This document shows positions 47,211 to 59,297 of a stretch of 64,000 nt of DNA, in pieces; within the stretch, counting starts at the first letter, position 1; each line of letters starts with the position of its first letter. This stretch comes from Albula goreensis (taxonomy: Eukaryota > Chordata > Actinopteri > Albuliformes > Albulidae): positions 2,698,731 to 2,762,730 of the forward strand of contig CM040746.1 in the NCBI GenBank assembly GCA_022829145.1. Reading direction: 5' to 3'. The translations under genes were made by a program, and so were the position numbers. The notes under the pieces are model-generated. The model was not told where the DNA came from. It did not search any database and was given only the letters and a program-made list of their open reading frames with translations.

Positions 47211-50200
47211 GTGTTTAACCCCCTTTCCTGCTATTCTACCTCAGTGTCTTACCCCCTACAGACTTTTCCACCCCAGTGTTTAACCCTGTTACTTAATATT
47301 CTGCCCCAGTGTTTAACACCCATGAACCAAGATTCTACCCTCATATTTAACCCCCCAATCCACTTTTCTACCCCAGTGTTTTACCCTCCTACCCTCCATT
47401 CTACCCCAGTGTTTAATTCCCTTTCCCACTTTTCTACAACAGTGTTTAACCCCCTTTCCCGCTTTTCTACCTCAGTGTCTTACCCCCTACAGACTTTTCC
47501 ACCCCATTGTTTAACCCTCTTACTCACAATTCTTCCCCAGTTTTTGCCCCCCTTCCTCACAATTCTTGCCCAGTGTTTAACCCCCTTACCCACGATTCTA
47601 CCCTTTGTGTTTACACCCCAACCAACTATTCTACCCCCACGATTTGCCTCCTCCTACCCACTTTTCTACCCCAGTGTTTCCCCATTCCTGCTCCTCTTCC
47701 CCAGTGTTTAACCCCCTTCCTAAATTTTCTGCCCCAGTGTTTAACCCCCCTTACCCACAATTCTGCCCTTGTGTTTTACACCCCAACCCACTCTTCTACC
47801 CCTGTGTTTCATCCTCTTATTCATGATTCTACCCCAGTGTTTAACTTGCCCACTCACTTTTCTACCCCAGTGTTTAACCCCCTTACCCACTTTTCCTCCC
47901 CAGTGTTTAACCCTCCAACCTAGTATACTATCCCAGTGTTTAACCCCCCAACCCACCACTCTAACCTCGTGTATAACCCCCTCCCCACTGTTCTACCCCA
48001 GTGTTTAACCCCCTTACTCACATTCTTCCCCAGTGTTTAACCCCCTAACCCACTTTTCTACCCCAGTGTTATATCCTCTTATTCACGATTCTACCCCAGT
48101 GTTTAACTCGCTCACTCACTTTTCTACCCCAGTGTTTACCCCTCCTACCCACTTTTCTACCCCATTGTTAAACCCCCTTTCCCATGATTCTAACCCTGTG
48201 TCCAACCCCCTTACTTAATATTCTGCCCCAGTGTTTAACGCCCCTTACCCCTTATCTATCTACCCTTGTGTTTAACCCCCCAACCCACTATTCTACCCCA
48301 GTGTTTTACCCTCCTATCCACTATTCTGCCCCAGTGTTTAACCCCTTACCCACTGATCTACCCTCGTATTTCACCTCCCAACCCATGATTCTACCCCTGT
48401 TTTTAACCCCCTTTCTCACCATTCTACCCCTGTGTTTAACCCCCAAGCCACTGTTCTACCCCAGTGTTTACCCCTCTATCTCACTGTTCTAACCCAGTAT
48501 TTAACCACACAACTCATTATTATAGCCCCTTGTTTTACCCCCTACCCACTATTCTACCCCAGTGTTTAACCCTCCCTCCGACTTTTCTACCCCTTTGTTG
48601 AACCCCCTTTCCCACGATTCTACCCCAGTGTTTAACTCCTTTTATAGCTATTCTACCCCAGCGTTTTACTCCCTTACCCACTATTCTACCTTCGTTTTTA
48701 ATCTCCCAACCCATTATTCTTCCGCTGTTTTTAACCCCCTTTTTCAGTATTCTACCTCTGTGTTTAATCCCCCAACCCACTGTTCTACCCCATTGTTGAC
48801 CCCTCTTTCTCATTGTTCTACCCCAGTGTTTAACCACACAACTCACTTTTCAACCCTTTTGTTTAACCCTCTTCTTCACTATTTTTCCCCAGTGTTTAAC
48901 CCCTTACCACTTTTTCTACCCTTGTGTTTATCCCCCAACCCAGCATTCTACCCCAGTGTTGAACCTTCGATACGATTCTACCCCAGTGTTTAACCCCCTT
49001 TCTCACTTCTCTCCATACAGTGTTTTACCCCTTAATTAATATTCTGCCCCAGGGTTTAACCCCCCCTTACCCACTATTCTACCCTCGTGTTTAACCCCCC
49101 AACCCACAATTCTACCCCAGTGTTTAACCCTCTTATTCACTCTTCTGCCCCATTGTTTTGCCCACTTTCTCACAATACTACTTCCGTGTACTACCCTTCC
49201 TTACGGTTCAACCCACTGTTTAACCCCTGTTCCGTAATTCTACCCTTGTGTTTAACCCCCTGACTAACTTTTTCTACCCCAGTGTTTATCCCCCAGGCTC
49301 ACTCTTCTACCCAGCGTTTTACCCCGTACCCACTATTCTACCCCAGTGTTTAATCCTCCTCCCACGATTCTGATCCAGAGTTTTCCCCCTACTCACTGTT
49401 CTTGCCCAGTGTTTAACCCCTGTCCCACGATTCTACCCTCGTGCGTAACCCCTTACTCAGTGTTTCACCCTGTGTTTAACCCCCTTTCCCACTCTCTCGC
49501 CTTTGTTTAACTCCCCAACCCACTATTTTTGCCTCTGTGTTTTACCCCTACCCACTATTCTACCCCAGTGTTTAACCCTCCCTCCGACTTTTCTTCCCCA
49601 TTGTTGACCTTTCCACGATTCTACTCCCAGTGTTTAACTCCTTTTATAGCTATTCACCCCCAGCGGTTTTGCTCCTTACCACTATTCTACTTGGTTTTAA
49701 TCTCCCAACCCATTATTCTTCCGCTGTTTTAACCCTTTTCTCAGTATTCTACCACTGTGTTTAACCCCCAACCCACTGTTTTACCCCATTGTTGACCCCT
49801 CTTTCTCATTGTTTTCTACCCCAGTGTTTAACCACACAACTCACTTTTCAACCCTTTTTGTTTAACCTTCTTCACTATTTTTCCCAGTGTTTCATCCCTT
49901 TTAAAATTCTGCCCCAATGTTTAACCTTTCTTCCCACAATTCTACCCCAGTGTCTAACGCCCTTTACTTAATATTCTACCCAGTGTTTAACCCCTCAATC
50001 ACTTTTCTACCCCAGTGTTTTTACCCTTCCCAATTCTACCCCAGTGTTTAACCCTGTTCCCTCTATTCTACCCCAGTGTTTAACCCCCTTATTCATTTTT
50101 TTCTACCCTGTGTTTAACCCTGTTACTTAATATTCTGCCCCAGTGTTTAACCCCCATTAACCACAATTCTACCCTCATATTTAACCCCCCAACCCACTAT

Positions 50201-50394
50201 TCTACCCCTGTGTTTTTTCCTCCTAACCACTATTCAACCCCAGTGTTTAACCCCCGTTCCCGCCATTCTGCCCCAGTGTTTAACGCCCTCACTCACCATT
50301 CTACCCCAGTGTTTTACCCTCCAACCCATTATTCTACCCCAGTGTTTAACCCCTGCTCCCGCTCTTCTTCCACAGTTTTTAACCCCCTTATTCT

Positions 50395-50768
50395 CGATTC
50401 AACCCCATACGTAATATTCTGCCCCAGTGTTTAACCCCCCATCCCACAATTCTCCACCCCTGTTTTTGCCCCAACCCAGTCTTCTACCCCAGTGTTTTAC
50501 CCTCCTAACCAGTATTCTACCCCAGTTTTTAACCCCCAACCCACGATTCTACCCCAGTTTTTTACCCTCCTACCCACCATTTTACCCCAGTGTTTCACCC
50601 CCTTACCCGCTATTCTACACCAATGTTTAACCCCCTCACTCACTATTCTACCTAGGTGTTTTACCCCCTGAGTCGCTATTCTACCCCTGTGTTTTAGCCC
50701 TTTCCTCTATTCTACCCTAGGTGTGTAACCACCTTGCTCACTATTCTCCAGTGTTCCACCCTACACAC
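50395..50768 (+). repeat. Left flank of the gap, paralogous to 21600-21960
   Basis: Matches the order of variants in 21600-21960 up to CCACCTTGCTCACTATTC. The last 25 bases before the gap (CCAGTGTTCCACCC, TACACAC) are degraded relative to the paralogue. Confidence 0.75.
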
Positions 50769-51268
50769 NNNNNNNNNNNNNNNNNNNNNNNNNNNNNNNN
50801 NNNNNNNNNNNNNNNNNNNNNNNNNNNNNNNNNNNNNNNNNNNNNNNNNNNNNNNNNNNNNNNNNNNNNNNNNNNNNNNNNNNNNNNNNNNNNNNNNNNN
50901 NNNNNNNNNNNNNNNNNNNNNNNNNNNNNNNNNNNNNNNNNNNNNNNNNNNNNNNNNNNNNNNNNNNNNNNNNNNNNNNNNNNNNNNNNNNNNNNNNNNN
51001 NNNNNNNNNNNNNNNNNNNNNNNNNNNNNNNNNNNNNNNNNNNNNNNNNNNNNNNNNNNNNNNNNNNNNNNNNNNNNNNNNNNNNNNNNNNNNNNNNNNN
51101 NNNNNNNNNNNNNNNNNNNNNNNNNNNNNNNNNNNNNNNNNNNNNNNNNNNNNNNNNNNNNNNNNNNNNNNNNNNNNNNNNNNNNNNNNNNNNNNNNNNN
51201 NNNNNNNNNNNNNNNNNNNNNNNNNNNNNNNNNNNNNNNNNNNNNNNNNNNNNNNNNNNNNNNNNNNN
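50769..51268. other. Assembly gap, exactly 500 N
   Basis: A run of 500 unknown bases. The round number indicates a placeholder of unknown size rather than a measured gap. Confidence 0.98.
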
Positions 51269-51294
51269 AGCTACGTTCAGTTGCATTAATTGCT
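51269..51294. other. Probable residual Nanopore adapter at contig edge
   Basis: The first 26 bases after the gap are not minisatellite. They contain CGTTCAGTT (51274-51282) and end in ATTGCT (51289-51294), close to the Oxford Nanopore ligation adapter end CGTTCAGTTACGTATTGCT with a few read-type errors between. The array resumes immediately afterwards (CTACTTCATT, as in the paralogue at ~21988). Confidence 0.65.
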
Positions 51295-52060
51295 CTACTT
51301 CATTTTTTAGCCCCTTCCTCCTTTTCTACCCCAGTGTTAAGCCCCCCTTACGCACAATTCCATCCTCGTGTTTGACCCCCCAAAACACAATTCTACCCCA
51401 GTTTTTAACCGCCCAACCCACTTTTCTACCCCAGTGTTTTTTACCCTCCTGCCCACGATTCCACCCCAGTGTTTCGGCCCCTTTCTCACTCTTCTACCCC
51501 AGTGTTAAACCGCCGTTCCCACTTTTCTACCCCAGTGTTTAACTCTCTTATTCATGATTCTACCCCAGTGTTTAACCCCAACCCACGATTCTACCCCAGT
51601 GTTTAACCCCTTTTCCACTCTTCATTCGACCCCAGTATTTTATCCTTACTGCCATCATTCCCCAGTGTTTATTATTGTTCCTCTGTGTTTTTGCCTCCTA
51701 AATTCTTCCCCATTATTGTTTCCTCAGTGTTTTTGTCCACTATTCTACCCCTGTGTTAAACCACTATTCTTCCCAGTGTTTAACCCCCTTTCCCATGATT
51801 CTGCCCGTGTTTAACCCCCCCAGCAGTGTGATTCTTCCTCCAGTTCTACCCCAGTTTTACCCTATTCTGCCCCATTGTTTAACGCCTCCCACTCTTCGAC
51901 CCCAGTATTTTATTCTGCCCATTCACAGTGTTTAACCCATTATTGTTCCTCACTCACTATTCTACAGTCCTCCTCACTCATGATTCTTCCTCAGTGTTTT
52001 ACCCTCCTTCCCACTATTCTACCCCTGTGTTTAACCTTTACTCACTATTCTACATCCGTG
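51295..52060 (+). repeat. Right flank of the gap, degraded minisatellite
   Basis: 51295-51575 follows 21985-22300 unit by unit. Beyond ~51600 units are broken or partial (ATTATTGTTCCTC, TTTTTGTCCACTATTC), with spacing no longer 33 bp, until ~52060. Best explained by low consensus quality near a contig end. Confidence 0.7.
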
Positions 52061-53804
52061 TTTAACCCCCCAACCCAGTATTCTACCCCAGTGTTTAACC
52101 CCCTTTCCGGTTTTTCAACCCCAGTGTATCACCCTCCTACCCACTATTCTACCCCAGTGTTTAACCCCCTTACTTGCAATTCTACCCCAGTGTTTTTCCC
52201 CCTAATTCACGATTCTACCCCAGTGTTTAACCCCTTCACATACTATTCTACCCCAATATTTAACCCTACAACCTACGATTCTACCCCCCTGTTTTTGCCC
52301 CAACCCACTCTTCTACCCCAGTGTTTAACGCCCTGACTCACTATTCTTCCCCAGTGTTTTATCCCATTACTCACTATTCTACCCCAGTGTTTTACCCCTT
52401 TCCCTCTGTTCTACCCCAGTGTTTTACCCCCTTTCCCTCTTTTCTTCCTTAGTGTTTAACCACCTGACTCACTCTTCAACCCCAGTGTTTAACCCCCAAC
52501 CCACTATTCTACCCCAGTGTTTTACCCCCCAACCCACTATTCTACCTTCGTCATTAACCCCCTTACTCCCTGTTCTACCCCAGTGTTTCACCCCCTTCCT
52601 CACTATTCTATCCCAGTGTTAAACCCCCCTTACCCACTTTTCTACCCTCGTGTTTAACCCCCTAACACACAATTTTACCCCATTGTTCAACCCCTTTTCC
52701 CACTCTTCAACCCCAGTGTTTAACCCCCATTCCTGCTATTCTCCCCGTGTTCAACCCTCTTTTTCACTTTTCTACCAGTGTTTCACTCCCTCACTCACTT
52801 TTCTACCCGATTGTTTAATACCCTTCCCCACAATTCCACCCTCGTGTTGAACCCCCCAACCCACTCTTCTACCCTTGTTTTAGCCCCCTACCCACTGTTC
52901 TACCCCTGTGTTTAATCCCCGTTCCTGCTATTTTACCCCAATGTTTTACCCACTTCTTCATGATTCTACACCAGTGTTTAACCCCCATTCCCGCTGTTCT
53001 ACTCCAGTGTTCAACCCTCTTTTTCACTTTTCTACCAGTGTTTCACTCCCTCACTCACTTTTCTACCCGATTGTTTAATACCCTTCCCCACAATTCCACC
53101 CTCGTGTTGAACCCCCCAACCCACTCTTCTACCCCCGTGTTTTAGCCCCCTACCCACTGTTCTACCCCTGTGTTTAATCCCTGTTCCCGTTATTTTACCC
53201 CAGTGTTTTACCCCCTTCTTCACGATTCTACACCAGTGCTTAACCCCCATTCCCGCTATTCTACCCCAGTGTTTCACTCCCTCACTCACTTTTCTACCCG
53301 GTTGTTTGACCCCTTTACCCACAATTCCACTCTCGTGTTTAACCCCCCAACCCACTGTTCTACCCCCATGTTTCAGCCTCCTCCCCACTGTTCTACCCCA
53401 GTGTTTTACCCCCTTATTCACGATTCTACCCCAGTGTTTAACCCCCTTTCCCGACATTATACCCCAGTGTTTTTACCCTCCTACCCACTCTTCTACCCAC
53501 GTTTTTAACCGCCTTTCCTGCTGTTCTACCCCAGTATGTAACCCCCCAATCCACTTTTCTACTGCAGTTTTTATCCTCCTACCCACTATTCTTCCTTTAG
53601 TGTTTAACCCCTTTTCCACATTTCTACCCCCAGTTTTACCCTTCTCACTCACTGTCCTTGTCGAGTGTTTTACCCTCTTCCCACTATTCTACCCCATGGT
53701 TTAAACCCCTACTCACTATTCTACCCAGATGTTTAACCCCGTTACTTAATCACCTTTTCCCACTTTTTCTAGCCTAGTGTTTAACCCCTTACCCACAATT
53801 CTGC

Positions 53805-54310
53805 CCTTGTGTTTTACACCCCAACCAACTATTCTACCCCACTAATTTACCCTCCTACCCACTTTTCTACCCCAGTGTTTTACCCCCATTCTTGCTCCTC
53901 TACCCCAGTGTTTAACCCCTTTATTCTCCATTGTACCCCAGTGTTTAACCCCCCTTACCCACAATTCTGCCCTTGTGTTTTACACCCCAACCAACTTTTC
54001 TACCCCAGTGTTTAACCCCCTTTCCCAAGAATCTTCCCCAATGTTTAATTCCCAACCCACTATTCTACCCCGGTGCTTGACCCTCCTACCCACTATTTTA
54101 CCCCACTGTTGAACCCCCATTCCTGCAATTCTACCCCAGTGTTTAACCCTCTTATTCACGATTCTACCTCAGTGTTTAACCCCCTCACTCACCTTTCTTC
54201 CCCATTGTTTTACTGTCCTACCCACGATTCAACCCTTGTGTTTAACCCACAAACCCACGATTCTACCCAAGTGTTTAACCCCCTTTCCCTCTATTCTTCC
54301 ACAGTTTTTA
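53805..54310 (+). repeat. Dispersed duplication (partner 4134-4620)
   Basis: Second copy of the 4134-4620 block with one extra unit near 53890. Confidence 0.85.
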
Positions 54311-56711
54311 ACCCCCTTACTCACGATTCTTCCCCAGTGTTTTACCCCCTTTCCCACGATTCTACCCCAATGTTTAACCCCCGTTCCTTCTATTCTACCC
54401 CAGTGTTTAACCCTCCTGCCCACTATTCTACCCCAGTGTTTAACCCTCCTGCCCACTATTCTACCCCAGTGTTTCACCCTCGTATCCAAGAATCTTCCCC
54501 AATGTTCAATTCCCAACCCACTCTTCTACCCCGGTGCTTTACCCTCCTATCCACTACTCTACCACAGTGTTTAACCCCCTTACTTAAAAACACCTGTTCC
54601 CACTATTTTACCCCAGTGTTGAGCCCCCTTCCATCTATTCTACCCCAGTGTTTAACCCCCTTACTCACCATTCTACCCACTATTTAACCCCCAAACCCAC
54701 TCTTCTACCCCAGTGTTTCATCCTCTTATTCGCGATTCTACCCCAGTGTTTAACTCGCTCGCTCACTTTTCTACCCCAGTATTTAACTCCCCGACCCACT
54801 TTTCTTCCCCTGTGGTTAACGTCCCCAATGCACCATTCTACCCCAGTGTTTAACCCCCTTACTCACGATTCTACCCTGGTATTTAACTCCCCTACCCAAT
54901 ATTCTACCCAAGTGTTTAACCCCCCTACCCACTATTCTACCCCAGTTTTAAACCCCCTAACTCACGATTCTCCCCCAGTGTTTACCCCCCCACACCCACT
55001 TTTCTACCCTCGTATTTATTCCCCCAACCCAGGATTCTACCCCAGTGTTCACACCCCCCCAATTCTACCTTCATGCTTGACCCGTTTACTCAGTATTCTA
55101 CCCCTGTGTTTAACCCCCTTACTCCCTATTCTACCTTCATGCTTAACCCCCTTACTCAGTATTCTACCCCTGTGTTTAACCCTCTTTTCTACTCTTCTAT
55201 GCCTGTGTTTAACTCTCCAACCCACTATTTTTGTCCAGTGTTTTACCCACCTACCCACTATTCTTCCCCAGTGTTGAACCCCCTTCCTCAGTATTATACC
55301 CCCGTATTTAACCCCCTTACCCATGGTTCTGCCCTCTTGTTTAACCCCCCAACCCACTCTTCTACCCCTGTGTTTAACCCCCTCTCCAACTCTTCTACGC
55401 CTCAGTTTCACCACCCAACTCACTATTATACCCCAGTGTTTAACCCCCTCAAGCATTATTCTCCCCCAGTGTTTTACCCTCCTACCCACTATTCTATCCC
55501 AGTGTTTGACTCCCGTTCCCTCTTTTCTACCCCATTGTTAAACTCCCTTATTCTCAGTTCTACCCCAGTGTTTAACCCCTTACCTAACATTCTGCCCAAA
55601 TGTTTGCCCCATTACTCACTATTCTGCTCGGGATTTAACCCCACCCTATTCAACCTCAGTTTCACTCCTTTCCACTGCTTTGCCCAGTGTTTAACCCCCC
55701 TTACTCACTATTCTGCCCTCGTATTTAACCCCCGAACCCACTATTCAACCCCAGTTTCACTCACTTTCCTACATACTATTCTACCCAGTGTTTAATCCGC
55801 TTACCCACTATTCTACCCTCATGTTTAACCCCCTTACTACCTGTTTTATCCCAGTGTTTTATCCCCTTGCCACTGTTCTTCCTAGGTATTTAACCCACTT
55901 CCTCACTCTTCTACCCCTGTGTTTTACTCTCCTACCCACGATTCTTCCCCAGTTTTGAACTCCCTTTCCAACTATTCTACCCAAGTGTTCCCCCCTTACT
56001 CACTTTTCTTGCCCAGTGTTTAACCCCCTCAATCAGTATTCTACCCAAGTGTTTAACCCCCCTTACCCACGATTCTACCCTCGTATGTAACCCCCCAACC
56101 CACTATTCTACCCCAGTGTTTAACCGTCTTTCCCAATGTTTTACCCCATTGTTTCACCCCCTTTCCCACTATTCTACCCAAGTGTTTAACCCCCCTCTCA
56201 CTATTCTCCCCACAATTCTACCACAGTGTTTAACCCTCTGTCCCAATGTTCTTGCCCATTGTTTAACCCCCTTTCCCACTGTTCTACCCAAGTGTTTGAC
56301 CTCCCCTCACTATTCTTCCCACTATTCTAACCCAGTGTTTAACCCTCCTTCCCACGATTGTATCCCCATGTTTTACCCCCTTACCCATGATTCTACCCCA
56401 GTGTTTTACCCTCCTACCCACTTTTCTTCCCCAGTGTTTTTATCCCCTTTACTCACGATTCTACCCGAGTGTTTTACCCCCTTTGCCAGTATTCTACCTA
56501 GGTGTTTCATCCCCTTTCCCACTCTTCTACCCTCGTGTTTCACCCCTTCCTAATATTCTGCCCCAGTGTTTAATCCCCCAACCCACATTTCAACCCCCAG
56601 TGATTTACCTCTTTTCTCTGTATTCTACCCCATTGTTTATCCCCCATCCCACTTTTCTACCCCAGTGTTTACCCCCTTTCCCAACATTTTACCCAACTGT
56701 TTCACCCCCTT

Positions 56712-57265
56712 TGCCACAATTCTACACCTCCCTTACTCACTATTCTACGCGATTCTTCCCCAGTGTTTAACATTTCTCATTCTCTATTCTACCCCAGTGT
56801 TTTTCCCTCCTACCCACAATTTCACCCCAGTGTTTAACCCCTGTTCCTGCGATTCTACCCCAGTGTTTAACCCCCTTGCTTAATATTCTGCCCCAGTATT
56901 TTACCCCCCAACCCACTATTCATCCCCGCAGTTTATCCCACCAACCCACGATTCTACCCCAGTTTCTTACCCCCCGACCCACAATTCTACCCCATTTTTT
57001 AGCTCCCTTTCCCAGTGTTCGACCCCAGTGTTTAACCCCCCTACCCACCATTCTACCCCAGTGTTTTGCCCCCCATCTCACTATTCTACCCCAGTGTTTA
57101 ACACCCTTTCCCCCTATTCTTCCCCAGTGTTTAACCCCCTTACTCGCGATTCTATCCCAGTGTTTAACCCCCTTTCCCGCGATTCCACCTCAGTGTCTAA
57201 TCCCTCTCCTGACTATTCTACCCCAGTTTTTAACCCCCTTACTTAATTTTCTCCAACAGTCTTTA
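56712..57265 (+). repeat. Dispersed duplication (partner 7935-8460)
   Basis: Shares the irregular CTACGCGATTC and CATTTCTCATTC junctions with 7935-8460 but carries two or three extra units near 57010-57090. Confidence 0.85.
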
Positions 57266-57633
57266 ACCCCCTTACCCACTGTTCCTCCCCAGTGTTTAAC
57301 CCTCCAACCTAGTATACTACCCCAGTGTGTATCCCCCCAACCTACGATTCTTCTCCAGTGTTTAACCCTCTTACTCACTATTCTACCCCATTGTTTAACC
57401 CCCTTACCCACAATTCTACACCAATGTTTAACCCTCTTACTCACTATTCTACCTCAGTGTTTTACCCCCTTACCCGCTATTCTACCCCAGTGTTTAACCC
57501 CCCAACCCAACATTCTACCCCAGTGATTTACCCACCTACCCACTATTCTACTCCAGTGTGTAACCCCCCCATCCCACAGTTCTTCCCCAGTATTTAACCC
57601 TCTTATTCATTATTCTGTCCCAGTGTTTTCCCC

Positions 57634-59297
57634 TTCCTCGACCTGGTTTTCGAGGAATTGCTGCTCCTCTGATCTTTTGTGACCCCTGTTCATACATCTG
57701 ACCATCATTTCATCTCTTTCTCCCCTCTGCCTCCTTTCCCCCTCATCTGCCTCCACCCCTCTGTCTCTGTGCGTCAGTAATCTCCGCTCCTGTCTCCCTC
57801 CTCCTTGCATCTGCAACCCTTTGCTTGCTTCTCTCTCTCCTCGCAATCTTCAGCTCTCTGTCCTCTCATCTCCAAGCCAGCATGTTCCTCTCCTCCGAGC
57901 CCATGGATGACTGACATCCTCCGTATCAGCAGGGCCAAGCTTCGGGCAGCTGAGAGGAGGTGGAGGAAATCCAGGGTACCTTCTGACCTCTCGTCCTACA
58001 AGTCTCTCCTCCTGCTTTCTTCTCTTCTCCTCCGCAAAGCAAATTTCTTTCAATCCAAGATTCATAACTCCTCGTCTAATCCTCGTCAGCTATTCTCCCT
58101 TCTCTCCTCTCTCCTCTCACCTCAGCCCCCTCCTCCCTAACCTCAATCCTCCTTCTCTGCAGATGACTTTGCATCTTACTTTGTTGGTAAGATTGCAGAC
58201 ATCTGCAACACCTTTCTCTGCCTGTCTCTCCCCTCTTCCCTCTTCCCCCTCATCACATTCCTTGTCCTTTTCCACCTTCTCCCCTCTTACCGACACTGAG
58301 GTCTCCAAGCTTCTCTTTTCCCATCATCCTACCACCTGTGCTCTTGATCCCATTCCTTCATCCCTCCTCCAGACTATCACCCAGCCATCCTCCCATTCAT
58401 CACCCACCTTGTAAACTCCTCCTTGTCTACTGGTTGCTTCCCCTCTTCCTTCAAGCGGGCTCACATCACCCGCTACTGAAGAAAACCACCATGGACCCCT
58501 CTGTAATCCATAGCTACCGCCCTGTGTCCCTTCTCCCTTTCCTCTCCAAAACTCTTGAGCGTGCTAACTCTAATCAACTGTCTCTCTTCCCTTCTCAGAA
58601 TAGCCTGCTGGACCCTCACCAGTCTGGCTTCAGACCCGGTCACTGGACTGAGACTGCACTTCTCTCGGTAAGTGAATCTTCCACACTGCACGGACTGCCC
58701 CTTTCTTCCATTCGATCCTCCTGACCTGCATCGGCTGCCTTCGACACTTTCAACCACTCCATCCTCCTGTCCTGGAGCTGGCTGCTTTGGGGATCTGTGG
58801 CACCGCCCTTGGCAGGATTGAGTCCTACCTTTCTAGTCGCTCCTTTCAGGTTGCCTGGGATGGTGAGGTATCGGCACCCCATCCGCTTGCTACAGGATTT
58901 CCTCAAGGCCCTGTTCTTGGTCCACTGCTCTTCACTCTTTATACCCGTTGTCTTGGACCTGTCATCTCTGCCCATGGCTTATCCCTCCATTGTTATGCCG
59001 ATGACACCCAACTCTTTCTCTCGTTCTCTCCCTCTGACTCACAGGTCTCTGGTCTGATCTCTGCTTGTCTCTGGGATATTCAGAGCTGCATGGACACCCA
59101 CCATCTTAAGCTCAACCCAGACAAGTCAGAGCTCCTCTTCTTTCCTGCTCCATCCTCTCCATCGCTTGACCTCTCCATGACCCTGAGTGACACCATCCTG
59201 TCACCGTCATCCTGCGCCAAGAACCTCGAAGTGGTGTTTGACAGCAAGCTGACCATCTCCAAGAACATCGCAGCGGTGAGTCGGGTGTGCAGATTTT
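57634..59297 (+). mobile_element. LINE ORF2 fragment, copy A (endonuclease tail plus RT, CR1/L2-like)
   Basis: Plus strand. Starts inside the apurinic endonuclease at FLDLVF-like sequence and includes SDHH, the last catalytic block of that domain. A linker region (WMTDILRISRAKLRAAERRW) follows, then RT with SYRPVSLLP, SGFRPGHWTETALL, AAFDT, GFPQGPVLGPLLF, YADD (58994-59005) and HLKLNPDKSELLF. LINE RT copies the element's RNA at a nicked target. Frameshifts occur in the linker, before the MDPS block, and between SILLS and GICGTALG; the last two are shared with copy B. Extra small indels (57750-57850, 58690-58735) are private to this copy. The fragment lacks the endonuclease start, the RT thumb and the 3' UTR. 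Inactive. Confidence 0.9.

Larger units (their letters stand above)
43488..57633. repeat. 33-bp minisatellite, block 3
   Basis: Same orientation and unit as block 1, about 410 units outside the assembly gap. Many segments match block 1 (4.1 kb with 53.8 kb, 6.5-7.3 kb with 48.8-49.5 kb, 7.9 kb with 56.7 kb, 21.6 kb with 50.4 kb), so both arms belong to one array family. Indel-rich between about 49.0 and 52.1 kb. No gene supported. Confidence 0.95.

Noticed and set aside
50721..51542. Open frames running through the gap
   Set aside because: They consist mostly of unknown residues translated from N.
58117..58975. Minus-strand charged proteins over LINE copies
   Set aside because: Antisense of the LINE endonuclease linker and RT, whose motifs are all on +.
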